Shown one piece after another: positions 16,017 through 23,844 of a stretch of DNA of 64,000 nt. The translations under genes were made by a program, and so were the position numbers. Source of the stretch: DASVLX01 sp036384655 (lineage in GTDB: Bacteria; Actinomycetota; Actinomycetes; Mycobacteriales; Pseudonocardiaceae). Numbering within the stretch: position 1 is the first letter of the stretch; the number at the start of each line of letters is the position of its first letter. Under the pieces are notes generated by a model, which worked only from the letters and a program-made list of their open reading frames with translations, did no database searches and was not told the DNA's origin. The stretch spans positions 1 to 64,000 of the forward strand of contig DASVLX010000245.1 of assembly GCA_036384655.1 (NCBI GenBank). The letters are read 5' to 3'.

Positions 16017-16249
16017 TCGTACTCACCCGACTCTCCAGCCTCAAGGGCTTCGGTGTCGACCCGGCGGAACTCGCGGATGGCGAGGGCGGCGCCGGTGATC
16101 ACCACCAGGATGTTCGCGATCGCGTTGAACAGTGCCAGTTTGTCACCGTTGCCGCGGGCCTTGCGCACATCCGCGAACGCCCGCCCCGCGCCGAACACGG
16201 CGGCGATCAGTCCGAAGACACCCTTCAGCTTGCTGTTCCCACCGCTCAT
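16013..16249 (-). CDS. Small membrane protein between gatA and gatB
   Basis: A 78-residue protein with one or two hydrophobic segments (about 10-22, VFGLIAAVFGAGRA, and 44-58, IANILVVITGAALAIRE) and an acidic tail. I do not recognise a named family. The ATG overlaps the gatA stop and its stop overlaps the gatB GTG, so it is locked into the gat operon. The function is unknown; perhaps unrelated to amidation. Confidence 0.8.
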   Translation of the reverse strand: MSGGNSKLKGVFGLIAAVFGAGRAFADVRKARGNGDKLALFNAIANILVVITGAALAIREFRRVDTEALEAGESGEYE

Positions 16250-17853
16250 GCCGCGGTCGCCTCCAAGTTCTGAATCCGAGCGAGCACCGGCCCGTCGTCG
16301 GCGGCGTTCCGGGCCACCTCGAAACTCGCCGCCACCCGGTACATCCGATGATCCTGCAGTGTCGGGGCCATGATCTGCAGCCCCACCGGCAGCCCGTCGT
16401 CGGACAGCCCGGACGGCACGCTCATGGCCGGGATGCCGGCCAGGCTGGCCGGCACGGTGCACAGGTCGGCAAGATACATCGACATGGGGTCGTTCACCCG
16501 CTCGCCGATGCCGAACGCGGTGGTCGGCGTGGTCGGGGAGACCAGCACATCGACGCCGGCGCCGCCGCTGCCGAACTCACGGTTGCCGAAGGCCGCCTCG
16601 AAGTCCCGCTTGATCAGCGTCCGCACCTTCTGCGCCTGCCCGTAGTAGGCATCGTAGTAACCGGACGACAGCGCGTAGGTGCCGATGATGATGCGCCGCT
16701 TGACCTCCGCGCCGAATCCGGCCTCGCGGGTCAGCGACATGACCTCCTCGGCGCTGTGCGCACCGTTGCCGTGCGCCTTGCCCAGGCCGGTGTCGCCCAC
16801 CCGGATGCCGTAGCGCATGGCGTCGAACCGGGCCAGGTTCGAGGAGCATTCGCTCGGCGCGATCAGGTAGTACGCGGACAGCGCGTAACCGAAGTGCGGG
16901 CAGGACACCTCGACGACCTCCGCGCCCAGCTTGCGTAGCCGGTCGACGGCGGATCGGAAGGACGCCAGCACGCCCGGCTGGTAGCCCTCCCCGGACAGCT
17001 CGGTGACCACGCCGATCCGCATGCCGGACAGGTCGGCGGCGGCACCGGCCCGGGCGGCCTGCACGACCGGCGGCACCGGAGTGTCGATCGAGGTCGAGTC
17101 CAACTCGTCGTGACCGGCCATGATCTCGTGCAGCAGTGCGGTGTCCAGCACCGTCCGTGCGCACGGTCCGCCCTGGTCCAGCGAGGAGGAGAAGGCGACC
17201 AGTCCGTACCGGGAAACCCCGCCGTAGGTGGGCTTCACGCCGACGGTGCCGGTCACGGCGGCCGGCTGGCGGATCGAGCCGCCGGTGTCGGTGCCGATGG
17301 CCAGCGGCGCCTCGAACGCGGCCAGTGCGGCCGCGGAGCCACCGCCGGAGCCGCCCGGCACCCGGTCCAGCGCCCACGGGTTGTGGGTCGGCCCGTACGC
17401 CGAGTTCTCCGTCGACGAGCCCATCGCGAACTCGTCCATGTTGGTCTTGCCGAGGATGATGACGCCGGCCTCGCGCAGCTTGCGGGTGACGGTGGCGTCG
17501 TAGGGCGGCACCCAGTGCTCCAGCATCTTGGAGCCGCAGGTGGTCGGCGTGCCCTCGGTGACGAACACATCCTTCAGCGCCAGCGGCACACCGGCCAGCG
17601 GGGACTTCGGGGCCTTGCCGGCCGCCAGGTCCTCGTCGACGGCGCGCGCGGCGGCCAGCGCCTTGGGGCCGGTGACGTGCAGGAAGGCCCGCACGGAGTC
17701 ATCCACGGCGGCGATCCGGTCCAGATGCGCCTGGGTCACCTCGACGCTGGACACCTCGCGGGCGTGGATCCTGGCCGCCAGTTCGGCGGCGGTGAGCCTG
17801 GTCAGGTCGTCATTCACTCCGGTCGCTCCGGTTTCCGTGATATCCGTGGTCAC
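16246..17853 (-). CDS. gatA: Asp/Glu-tRNA amidotransferase subunit A
   Basis: A 535-residue amidase-signature protein that releases ammonia from glutamine for GatB. The glycine/serine-rich signature (GGSGGGSAAALAAFEAPLAI) carrying the nucleophilic Ser, the upstream Lys in VPLALKDVF and the cis-Ser in TDTGGSIRQPA make up the Ser-cisSer-Lys triad. The length is slightly above average because of a 20-residue N-terminal extension. The GTG start has GGAGGAGCA in front and overlaps the gatC stop (GTGA). Confidence 0.97.
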   Translation of the reverse strand: MTTDITETGATGVNDDLTRLTAAELAARIHAREVSSVEVTQAHLDRIAAVDDSVRAFLHVTGPKALAAARAVDEDLAAGKAPKSPLAGVPLALKDVFVTEGTPTTCGSKMLEHWVPPYDATVTRKLREAGVIILGKTNMDEFAMGSSTENSAYGPTHNPWALDRVPGGSGGGSAAALAAFEAPLAIGTDTGGSIRQPAAVTGTVGVKPTYGGVSRYGLVAFSSSLDQGGPCARTVLDTALLHEIMAGHDELDSTSIDTPVPPVVQAARAGAAADLSGMRIGVVTELSGEGYQPGVLASFRSAVDRLRKLGAEVVEVSCPHFGYALSAYYLIAPSECSSNLARFDAMRYGIRVGDTGLGKAHGNGAHSAEEVMSLTREAGFGAEVKRRIIIGTYALSSGYYDAYYGQAQKVRTLIKRDFEAAFGNREFGSGGAGVDVLVSPTTPTTAFGIGERVNDPMSMYLADLCTVPASLAGIPAMSVPSGLSDDGLPVGLQIMAPTLQDHRMYRVAASFEVARNAADDGPVLARIQNLEATAA

Positions 17854-18149
17854 TGCTCCTCCCCGAGGATCCGCGGGACGCGGAACCGGCCTTCCTCGAT
17901 CGCGGGCGCACCGGACAGCGCCTGTTCCTGCGTCAGGCCCGGACGAACCTCATCGGCACGAAACACGTTGGTCAGGGGCACGGCGTGCGAGGTCGGCGGG
18001 ATGTCGTCTGCGGCGACCTCCCCCACCCGGGCCACCGAGTCCAGGATGACGTCGAGCTGCGCGGCGAAGGTGTCCAGTTCGTCCTTCGTCACGGCCAACC
18101 GCGCCAGTTTGGCGAGGTGGGCGACCTCATCCCGGGAGATGTTGGACAC
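17850..18149 (-). CDS. gatC: Asp/Glu-tRNA amidotransferase subunit C
   Basis: A 99-residue GatC that wraps around and stabilises the GatA-GatB interface. The sequence SNISRDEVAHLAKLARLAV and the proline-rich end with FRVPRILGEE are diagnostic. The GTG at 18149 preceded by AGAGGAG was used; a start 12 codons further upstream would give an unusual N-terminus. First gene of the gat operon, divergent from the ACT-domain gene as in mycobacteria. Confidence 0.95.
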   Translation of the reverse strand: MSNISRDEVAHLAKLARLAVTKDELDTFAAQLDVILDSVARVGEVAADDIPPTSHAVPLTNVFRADEVRPGLTQEQALSGAPAIEEGRFRVPRILGEEQ

Positions 18150-18235
18150 GAGAAAGCGCTCCTCTAACTCACATCTTGTAACCACGGTGCTGTAACCACG
18201 GTGCGACCTGGAAAGTCTATGGTGATTCGGGTTCC

Positions 18236-18257
18236 TGACACGACCGGGTTACCGTTG
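18236..18257 (+). promoter_or_regulatory. Conserved upstream motif, copy 1 (before ACT-domain gene)
   Basis: The core TGACACGACCGGGTTAC followed by CGTTG matches, with two differences over 22 bases, an element just upstream of the DegV gene. A TAnnnT-type -10 (TACCGT) is contained in it. It is therefore a promoter or an operator over a promoter; the protein that reads it is unknown. Confidence 0.45.
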
Positions 18258-18414
18258 TCGTCGTCCCGTCAACCGGGACGCCGGCGCCCGCGCCAGGGTG
18301 ATCTGCCAGAATCAGCGCCCGGCAAGGCGTCGACCGGTTGGGAGGAAACCGGCCCTCGTCGACAAGTTGAGCGCGGACGGTGAGGCTCCGCGTGCGACAC
18401 AGGAGGCGTTCCCG

Positions 18415-19068
18415 TTGTCCTTTCTGATCCGGGTTCAGCTCCCGGATGCCCCGGGCTCGCTCGGCGCGGTCGCTGCCGCACTGGGTGAGATCGGAGCCGA
18501 CATCCTCAGCGTCGACGTTGTTGAGCGTGGCTCCGGCCTCGCCGTTGACGACCTCGTGGTCGAGTTGCCGTCCGGCCGGCTGCCGGACGTGCTGATCACC
18601 GCTATCGAGTCTATCGACGGGGTCGACGTCGACGCGGTCCGGCCGTATGCGGGAATCCTGGACACGCATCGTGAGCTGGAACTGGTCGAGGACGTCGCGG
18701 CCAGACCCAAGCAGGGCCTGGCGATCTTCACGGAGGGCGTGCCGCGGATCGTCCGGGCGGGCTGGGCGCTGACCCTGGCCGCGAACGGGCAGGGCGCGAA
18801 GGTGCTCGCGGCCAGCACGGCCGCGCCGGAGAGCCCGGTCTTCCCGGTGCCGTGGCTGCCCCTGCAACGGGCGACCATCCTGGACGCCGAGGACGAGTGG
18901 GTGCCGCAGACCTGGCGTCAGTTGGGCACCGAACTGGCCGCGACGCCGGTCGGCAAGCCGGACCGCGCGCTGTTGGTCGGCCGCCCGGGTGGCCCGATGT
19001 TCCGCGCGGCCGAGGTGGCCCGGCTGGCGCACCTGGCCGGCATCGTGTCCGTCGTCCTGGATGGCTGA
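18415..19068 (+). CDS. ACT domain-containing amino-acid-binding protein
   Basis: A 217-residue protein with an N-terminal ACT domain (about 1-75, LIRVQLPDAPGSLGAVAAAL) that would bind an amino acid or other small ligand, and a C-terminal region with no recognised motif. The gene position, divergent from gatC, is the same as Rv3013 in M. tuberculosis. A TTG start was chosen because AGGAGG lies nine bases ahead. Its end overlaps the start of the pentapeptide gene by eight bases, so the two are co-translated. The role is unknown; regulation of amino-acid metabolism is the obvious guess. Confidence 0.82.
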   Translation: MSFLIRVQLPDAPGSLGAVAAALGEIGADILSVDVVERGSGLAVDDLVVELPSGRLPDVLITAIESIDGVDVDAVRPYAGILDTHRELELVEDVAARPKQGLAIFTEGVPRIVRAGWALTLAANGQGAKVLAASTAAPESPVFPVPWLPLQRATILDAEDEWVPQTWRQLGTELAATPVGKPDRALLVGRPGGPMFRAAEVARLAHLAGIVSVVLDG

Positions 19069-19885
19069 CCTCCACGCGGACTGCGCGCGATGCTTCGCGC
19101 TGTGCTGCGTGGCACCGGGATTCTCGGCATCGGCTGATTTCGCGGCCGACAAGCCGGCCGGGCGGCCGTGTCCGAACCTGCTGCCGGATTTCCGCTGCGG
19201 CGTTCACGATCAGCTGCGGCGGCGCGGATTTCCGGGCTGCGTGGTGTACGACTGCTTCGGCGCCGGTCAGCGGGTCGCGCAGGTGACCTTCGGTGGCCGT
19301 GACTGGCGGCGGGAACCGGACACGGCCGAGCGGATGTTCGCGGTGTTCGGCGTCATGCGCGCGCTGCACGAGTTGCTCTGGTACCTGCGGGAGGCGGTGG
19401 GGCTGCGGCCGAGCGAGGACCTGCACGGCGCCATGGTGGACACCGAGAAGCTGGCCAGCGGGGACGCCGACGACCTGCTGGCGGTGGACGTCGACGCGCA
19501 CCGCCAGCGGGTCAACGCGCTGCTGTCCCGCACCAGCGAGCTGGTCCGTGCCGATGCTCTCGGTGATTCTCTCGGTGATTCTCTCGGTGATTCTCTCGGT
19601 GGCGGACCCGGGCCCGTGCTGCGCGGCGCCGATCTGGTCGGCGCCGACCGGCGCGGTGCCAACCTGAGGGGCGCCAACATGCGCGGCGCGCTGCTGATCG
19701 GCGCGAATCTCGGCGGTGCCGACCTGAGCCTCGCCGACCTGACCGGCGCGGATCTGCGGGGCGCCAACCTGGCCGGCGCGAACCTGGCCAGCGCCCTGTT
19801 CGTCACCCAGTCCCAACTCGACGCCGCCTCCGGCGACGCGCGCACCGCGATCCCGCCGTCGCTGCACCGCCCGGCGCACTGGTAG
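19061..19885 (+). CDS. Pentapeptide-repeat protein with Cys-rich (YkgJ-like) N-terminal domain
   Basis: A 274-residue two-part protein. The N-terminus has Cys8, Cys11, Cys15, Cys16, Cys37, Cys46, Cys60 and Cys65, starting with a CxxCxxxCC motif like the YkgJ/UPF0153 metal-chelating family. The C-terminal third has pentapeptide repeats of the A(D/N)LxG type (about 185-250), expected to form a right-handed quadrilateral beta-helix. Between them lies a GDSL linker repeated three times, from a 12-bp DNA repeat. Some pentapeptide proteins mimic DNA and protect gyrase, but nothing here shows that. Co-translated with the ACT gene. Confidence 0.82.
   Translation: MADLHADCARCFALCCVAPGFSASADFAADKPAGRPCPNLLPDFRCGVHDQLRRRGFPGCVVYDCFGAGQRVAQVTFGGRDWRREPDTAERMFAVFGVMRALHELLWYLREAVGLRPSEDLHGAMVDTEKLASGDADDLLAVDVDAHRQRVNALLSRTSELVRADALGDSLGDSLGDSLGGGPGPVLRGADLVGADRRGANLRGANMRGALLIGANLGGADLSLADLTGADLRGANLAGANLASALFVTQSQLDAASGDARTAIPPSLHRPAHW
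19559..19601. repeat. 12-bp tandem repeat in pentapeptide gene
   Basis: About 3.6 exact copies of CTCGGTGATTCT, adding GDSL units in frame to the linker of the protein. Confidence 0.92.
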
Positions 19886-19982
19886 CGCGGCTGTCGGTGG
19901 CCGGCGCTACCGTCCCGGCGACCAATTCGTCGTCGATCTCAATGGTTGTGCGACTCATGCGGCAATGATGCCCGCACCCAGC

Positions 19983-20837
19983 TCAGGCGACGGCGTGGCG
20001 GAGGGCGTGTTCGGTGTCGGGGTCCAGGTCGCGGTCGAGGACCTTGCGGGCGGCCGCCTGGCACATCGCGGCAAGCTCGAAGCGGTCGGCGGCCTTGCCG
20101 GGCGCGATCTCGGGGAGCACGTGCACCTCCATGACCAGGCCACGCAGCCGGGCGACCCGGCGCGCCGCGTCGAGGAAGGTCTCGTCGCCGACGAACGCCG
20201 GCCAGGTCGTGATGGTGCCCTCCGCGAGCCGGTAGCGGATCGCGACCGGCCGGACTGGCACACCGCCGTCGATGGCGGACTGGAACAGCGCCGGCCGGAA
20301 CCGGCCGCCGGCCAGCCCACACCAGGTGGTGCCCTCCGGGCAGAAGTTGATCACAGCGCCCTCACGCAGCTCGTCGGCCATCTCGGCGACGGTGTCGGGC
20401 AGGGTGCGCAGGTGTTCACGGTCGATGTACACGGTGCCGGCGACGGTGGCCAGCCGGCCGACGATCGGCCACTGGCCGATCTCCTTCTTCGCCACCGACC
20501 GCATCGGCCGGACCGCGCTCATCCCGACGATGTCCAACCACGACACATGGTTGATGGCGATCAGCTGGCCACGACCGGACTCGACCAGTTTCTCGCCGCA
20601 CACCTCGATCCTGACGCCGAAGGCCGCCAGCATCATCCGGAACAGCACCCGGATCACCGCCAGGCGCGCCCGGCGCCCCAGCGCCATCGTGACCGGCGCG
20701 ACCAGCATGATGACCAGCACCATCAGGCCGGCGGCCACCAGCCGCCTGACACACACCGACTTGGGCACGGTGGGTGCGGGCGTGTGGAGACAACCCGGAC
20801 CACAGGGCGAGGTCGGGAACCAGGCATGTGTGCTCAT
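19983..20837 (-). CDS. 1-acyl-sn-glycerol-3-phosphate / lyso-ornithine lipid acyltransferase family (PlsC type)
   Basis: A 284-residue acyltransferase with an N-terminal membrane segment (about 33-50), the HX4D catalytic motif NHVSWLD (His97, Asp102) and FCPEGT (165-170). The ATG overlaps the stop of the GNAT gene. This order of a GNAT-type N-acyltransferase followed by a PlsC-type O-acyltransferase is that of olsB-olsA, which make ornithine lipids; the mycobacterial counterparts are Rv3027c and Rv3026c. It could equally be a phospholipid acyltransferase. Confidence 0.85.
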   Translation of the reverse strand: MSTHAWFPTSPCGPGCLHTPAPTVPKSVCVRRLVAAGLMVLVIMLVAPVTMALGRRARLAVIRVLFRMMLAAFGVRIEVCGEKLVESGRGQLIAINHVSWLDIVGMSAVRPMRSVAKKEIGQWPIVGRLATVAGTVYIDREHLRTLPDTVAEMADELREGAVINFCPEGTTWCGLAGGRFRPALFQSAIDGGVPVRPVAIRYRLAEGTITTWPAFVGDETFLDAARRVARLRGLVMEVHVLPEIAPGKAADRFELAAMCQAAARKVLDRDLDPDTEHALRHAVA

Positions 20838-21640
20838 CGGGCGCCCGCCTGTTTGCCGGCAGGCGTCTCGCCCAGGAAGAACCGCAAGTATCGCTGGTCC
20901 ATCGCGTCCAGTGACAGCAGGATGAAGAAGTCCGCGACCCCGAAGTCGGCGTCCAGCGCGGGCGCCCCACAGATCCAGGCGCCCAGTCGCAGGTAGCCGC
21001 GCAGCAGCGGCGGAATGACCGGTCGGGCCGGGTGCGGCGCGGCCTCGTGGTCCCACGGCCGCAGCGGCCGAACCCGGAACTCCTCGGGCGAGAAGTGCTT
21101 GCGGGACACCACATCCCACACGCCGGCCGCCAGCTCTCCGCCGTCGTTGAGCGGCACCGACGCGCAGCCGGCCAGGTACTTGTGCCCGGACAGCAGCATG
21201 TAGCGGGCGATCCCCGCCCACACCACGCCGACCACGGCACCGCTGCGGTGGTCGGGGTGCACGCAGGACCTGCCGGTCTCCACCAGGGTGTCACGCAGCG
21301 GCTGCAGCGCACGCAGGTCGAATTCGGTGTCCGAGTAGAGCATGCCGGCGGCCTTGGCCCGGTCCGGTGGCAGCATTCGGTACGTGCCGACGATTTCGCC
21401 GGTCGCGTCATGCCGCACGACCAGGTGGTCACAGAACCGATCGAACTGGTCAATGTCGATACCCGGTTCGGAACTGTGCAACCGGGCGCCCATCTCCTCG
21501 GCGAAAACCCGGTAGCGCAGCCGCTGGGCGGCGCGGACGTCGGTGGAATCCTTTGCCACCAACAGGGAGTAACCACCGTTTCCGGTGCTGGCCGCGTCGA
21601 CTCCCCCGGGCGTGCTGGCCAGAAGCTGCGTAGACACCAT
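20834..21640 (-). CDS. GNAT family N-acyltransferase, OlsB-like
   Basis: A 268-residue protein of the hemolysin/OlsB-like acyltransferase group: AAQRLRYRVFAEEMGA near residues 40-55 (acyl-donor binding start), ETGRSCVHPDHR in the core, and a C-terminal region with DADFGVADFFILL. OlsB enzymes attach a 3-hydroxy fatty acid to ornithine. The pair with the downstream PlsC-type gene suggests a membrane aminolipid. ATG at 21640 was used; a GTG two codons upstream is possible. Confidence 0.75.
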   Translation of the reverse strand: MVSTQLLASTPGGVDAASTGNGGYSLLVAKDSTDVRAAQRLRYRVFAEEMGARLHSSEPGIDIDQFDRFCDHLVVRHDATGEIVGTYRMLPPDRAKAAGMLYSDTEFDLRALQPLRDTLVETGRSCVHPDHRSGAVVGVVWAGIARYMLLSGHKYLAGCASVPLNDGGELAAGVWDVVSRKHFSPEEFRVRPLRPWDHEAAPHPARPVIPPLLRGYLRLGAWICGAPALDADFGVADFFILLSLDAMDQRYLRFFLGETPAGKQAGAR

Positions 21641-21716
21641 AAGCACTGTGTACGACGCGGACGGCGACCGTCACGAGGGTAAACGAGTGTCGGCAGAATG
21701 GAGTCTGGGTTAATAA

Positions 21717-21764
21717 AATCGCCGGGGTGGTTTCCGATGCTGTACGGAAACCACCCCGGCGATT
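21717..21764. terminator. Strong hairpin terminator downstream of etfA
   Basis: Twenty-base arms pair perfectly (AATCGCCGGGGTGGTTTCCG and its complement) around an 8-base loop, between the etfA stop and the start of the OlsB-like gene. Confidence 0.88.
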
Positions 21765-21793
21765 ACTGGTAACCCTTTGTTCAGGCGGGTTAC

Positions 21794-22753
21794 TCAGCCC
21801 TTACGCTTCTCGACCTCGCTGGTCAGCTGCGGCGCCACCTGGAACAGGTCGCCCACGATGCCGAAGTCGGCGATCTCGAAGATCGGCGCCTCGGGATCCT
21901 TGTTCACCGCGACGATGGTCTTCGAGGTCTGCATGCCGGCCCGGTGCTGGATGGCGCCGGAGATGCCCAGTGCGATGTACAGCTGCGGGGACACCGTCTT
22001 GCCGGTCTGGCCGACCTGGAACTGGTGTGGGTAGTAGCCGGAGTCGACGGCCGCGCGGGAGGCGCCGACCGCGGCACCCAGCGCGTCCGCGAGCTTCTCG
22101 ACGACCGCGAAGTTCTCCGCCGAGCCAACGCCCCGGCCGCCGGAGACCACCACGCTGGCCTCGGTCAGCTCCGGGCGGTCGCCACCGACGATCGGCTCAC
22201 GGCCGGTGACCTTGGTCGCCTTGGCCGCGTCCACCGCCGGCAGTTCCACGGCCACCACGTCGGCGGCACCCTCGGCCGGCACCGGCTCGATCGCGCCGCC
22301 GCGCACGGTGATCACCGGCACGCCATGCGACACCTTCGACTTCACCGTGAAGGCGCCACCGAACACCGACTGGGTGCCGACACCCTCGGCGTCGACGTCG
22401 ATCACGTCGACCAGCAGGCCGGAGCCCAGCCGGACGGCCAGCCGGCCGGCGACCTCCTTGCCCTCGGCGGTACCGGCGATCAGCACGGCTGCCGGGTTGG
22501 CCTGGGCGGCGACGCTGGTCAGCGCGTCCACCTTCGGGGTGACGAAGTAACCGGCGGCGTCCTCGGACTCCGCCGCGTAGACCTTGGCCGCGCCATAACC
22601 GGCCAGCGCGTCCCGCACCTTGGCGGCGGTGCCGGGAACGGCGACCACCACGGCGACGGGCTCACCGAGCCGCCGCGCGGCGGTCAGCAGCTCGCCGGTG
22701 ACCTTCTTGACCTCGCCGTCGACCTGCTCAACGAGGACCAGGACCTCAGACAT
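21794..22753 (-). CDS. etfA: Electron transfer flavoprotein alpha subunit
   Basis: A 319-residue FAD-binding ETF subunit that collects electrons from acyl-CoA dehydrogenases. The C-terminal FAD domain is intact (GQTGKTVSPQLYIALGISG, HRAGMQTSKTIVAVNKD). It follows etfB by 22 bp. Corresponds in place and order to Rv3028c. Confidence 0.96.
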   Translation of the reverse strand: MSEVLVLVEQVDGEVKKVTGELLTAARRLGEPVAVVVAVPGTAAKVRDALAGYGAAKVYAAESEDAAGYFVTPKVDALTSVAAQANPAAVLIAGTAEGKEVAGRLAVRLGSGLLVDVIDVDAEGVGTQSVFGGAFTVKSKVSHGVPVITVRGGAIEPVPAEGAADVVAVELPAVDAAKATKVTGREPIVGGDRPELTEASVVVSGGRGVGSAENFAVVEKLADALGAAVGASRAAVDSGYYPHQFQVGQTGKTVSPQLYIALGISGAIQHRAGMQTSKTIVAVNKDPEAPIFEIADFGIVGDLFQVAPQLTSEVEKRKG

Positions 22754-22775
22754 CTCGTTCTCTCCTCGTTGCTTC

Positions 22776-23561
22776 TCAGATCAGCTTCTGACCAACCAGG
22801 TACTCGGCGACCTTCACGCCACCGTCACCCGAGTCCTCGACCTTCTCACCGGCGGAGCGCGGCGGCTTCGGCGCGGCCTCCAACACGGTCGACCACGCGG
22901 CGGCCAGGCCCACCTCGCCGGCGTCGACACCGAGGTCGCTCACGCCGAGCTTCTTCACCGGCTTCTTCTTGGCCGCCATGATGCCCTTGAAGGACGGGTA
23001 CCGGGGCTCGTTGATCTTCTCGGTCACACTCACCAGCGCGGGCAGGTGCGCCTCCAGCTGCACCCGGCCCTCGTCGGCGGTCTCCCGCTCGATCTTCACC
23101 ACGCCGTCCGAGATCTCGACCTTGCGGGCGTATGTGAGCTCCGGCAGGCCCAACAGCTCGGCGACGATCGCCGGCACCGCGCCGGACACGCCGTCGGTGG
23201 ACTCGTTACCGGCGAGCACCAGGTCGACGCCGTCGATCGTGCCAATCGCCTTTGTCAGTACCTTCGCGGTCTGCAGGATGTCCGAACCGTGCAGCGCGTC
23301 GTCGACGACGTGCACGGCGGCGTCCGCGCCCATGGACAGCGCCTTGCGGATGGCGTCGGTCGCGCGGTCCGGGCCGACGGACACGACGGTGACCTGGCCT
23401 CCCTCGCGCTCCTTGATCTGCAGGGCCTCTTCCACGGCGCGCTCGTTGATCTCATCCAGCACGGCATCCGCTGCATCGCGGTCCAACGTGTGGTCGCCGT
23501 CGGAGAGCTTGCGCTCGGAATAGGTGTCAGGCACCTGCTTGACCAGAACAACGATGTTCAT
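22776..23561 (-). CDS. etfB: Electron transfer flavoprotein beta subunit
   Basis: A 261-residue ETF beta subunit beginning MNIVVLVKQVPDTYS. Conserved nucleotide-site stretch VLAGNESTDG and the recognition-loop region ending SFKGIMAAKKKP are present. The start is standard for the family; a longer frame extends into the promoter region and was ignored. First gene of etfBA; corresponds to Rv3029c. Confidence 0.96.
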   Translation of the reverse strand: MNIVVLVKQVPDTYSERKLSDGDHTLDRDAADAVLDEINERAVEEALQIKEREGGQVTVVSVGPDRATDAIRKALSMGADAAVHVVDDALHGSDILQTAKVLTKAIGTIDGVDLVLAGNESTDGVSGAVPAIVAELLGLPELTYARKVEISDGVVKIERETADEGRVQLEAHLPALVSVTEKINEPRYPSFKGIMAAKKKPVKKLGVSDLGVDAGEVGLAAAWSTVLEAAPKPPRSAGEKVEDSGDGGVKVAEYLVGQKLI

Positions 23562-23692
23562 GGGTCTGGTTCGACCTCCTGAGAACTCGCACCGCCGGGC
23601 ACCCAGCGGCACCTCATGCGGCGATCCATTTCGCCCGTTCGCCCGACCTTGCCACGTCACGTCCCTCAAGGCGAGGGGCCCGCGCCGCGCTG

Positions 23693-23706
23693 GTGGTATA
23701 TACCAC
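23693..23706. promoter_or_regulatory. 14-bp perfect palindrome in the etfB-degV divergent region
   Basis: GTGGTATATACCAC lies 132 bp upstream of etfB and 138 bp upstream of the DegV start. The GT-N-TA-N-AC layout is like GntR (FadR-type) operators. No GntR gene is in the window, so the binding protein must be elsewhere. Confidence 0.45.
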
Positions 23707-23816
23707 GCCATGTTACCGGCCGGTAGGAAACCGGCAAACAGACTCAGAGTGACCATACTCACGTGGGAATACCCACTCTGGGCCCGATGACCGATCTCCG
23801 ACCCGATGCCGGCTTT

Positions 23817-23838
23817 TGACACGATCGGGTTACTGTTG
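23817..23838 (+). promoter_or_regulatory. Conserved upstream motif, copy 2 (before degV)
   Basis: TGACACGATCGGGTTAC plus TGTTG, ending six bases before the DegV ATG. TACTGT within it fits a -10 box; transcription would then begin almost at the start codon, giving a leaderless or near-leaderless message. Confidence 0.45.
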
Positions 23839-23844
23839 CTCATC

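Noticed and set aside
19061..19885. Calling the pentapeptide protein a quinolone-resistance (Qnr/MfpA) protein
   Set aside because: The repeat region is short and joined to a Cys-rich domain; Qnr/MfpA proteins consist almost wholly of repeats.
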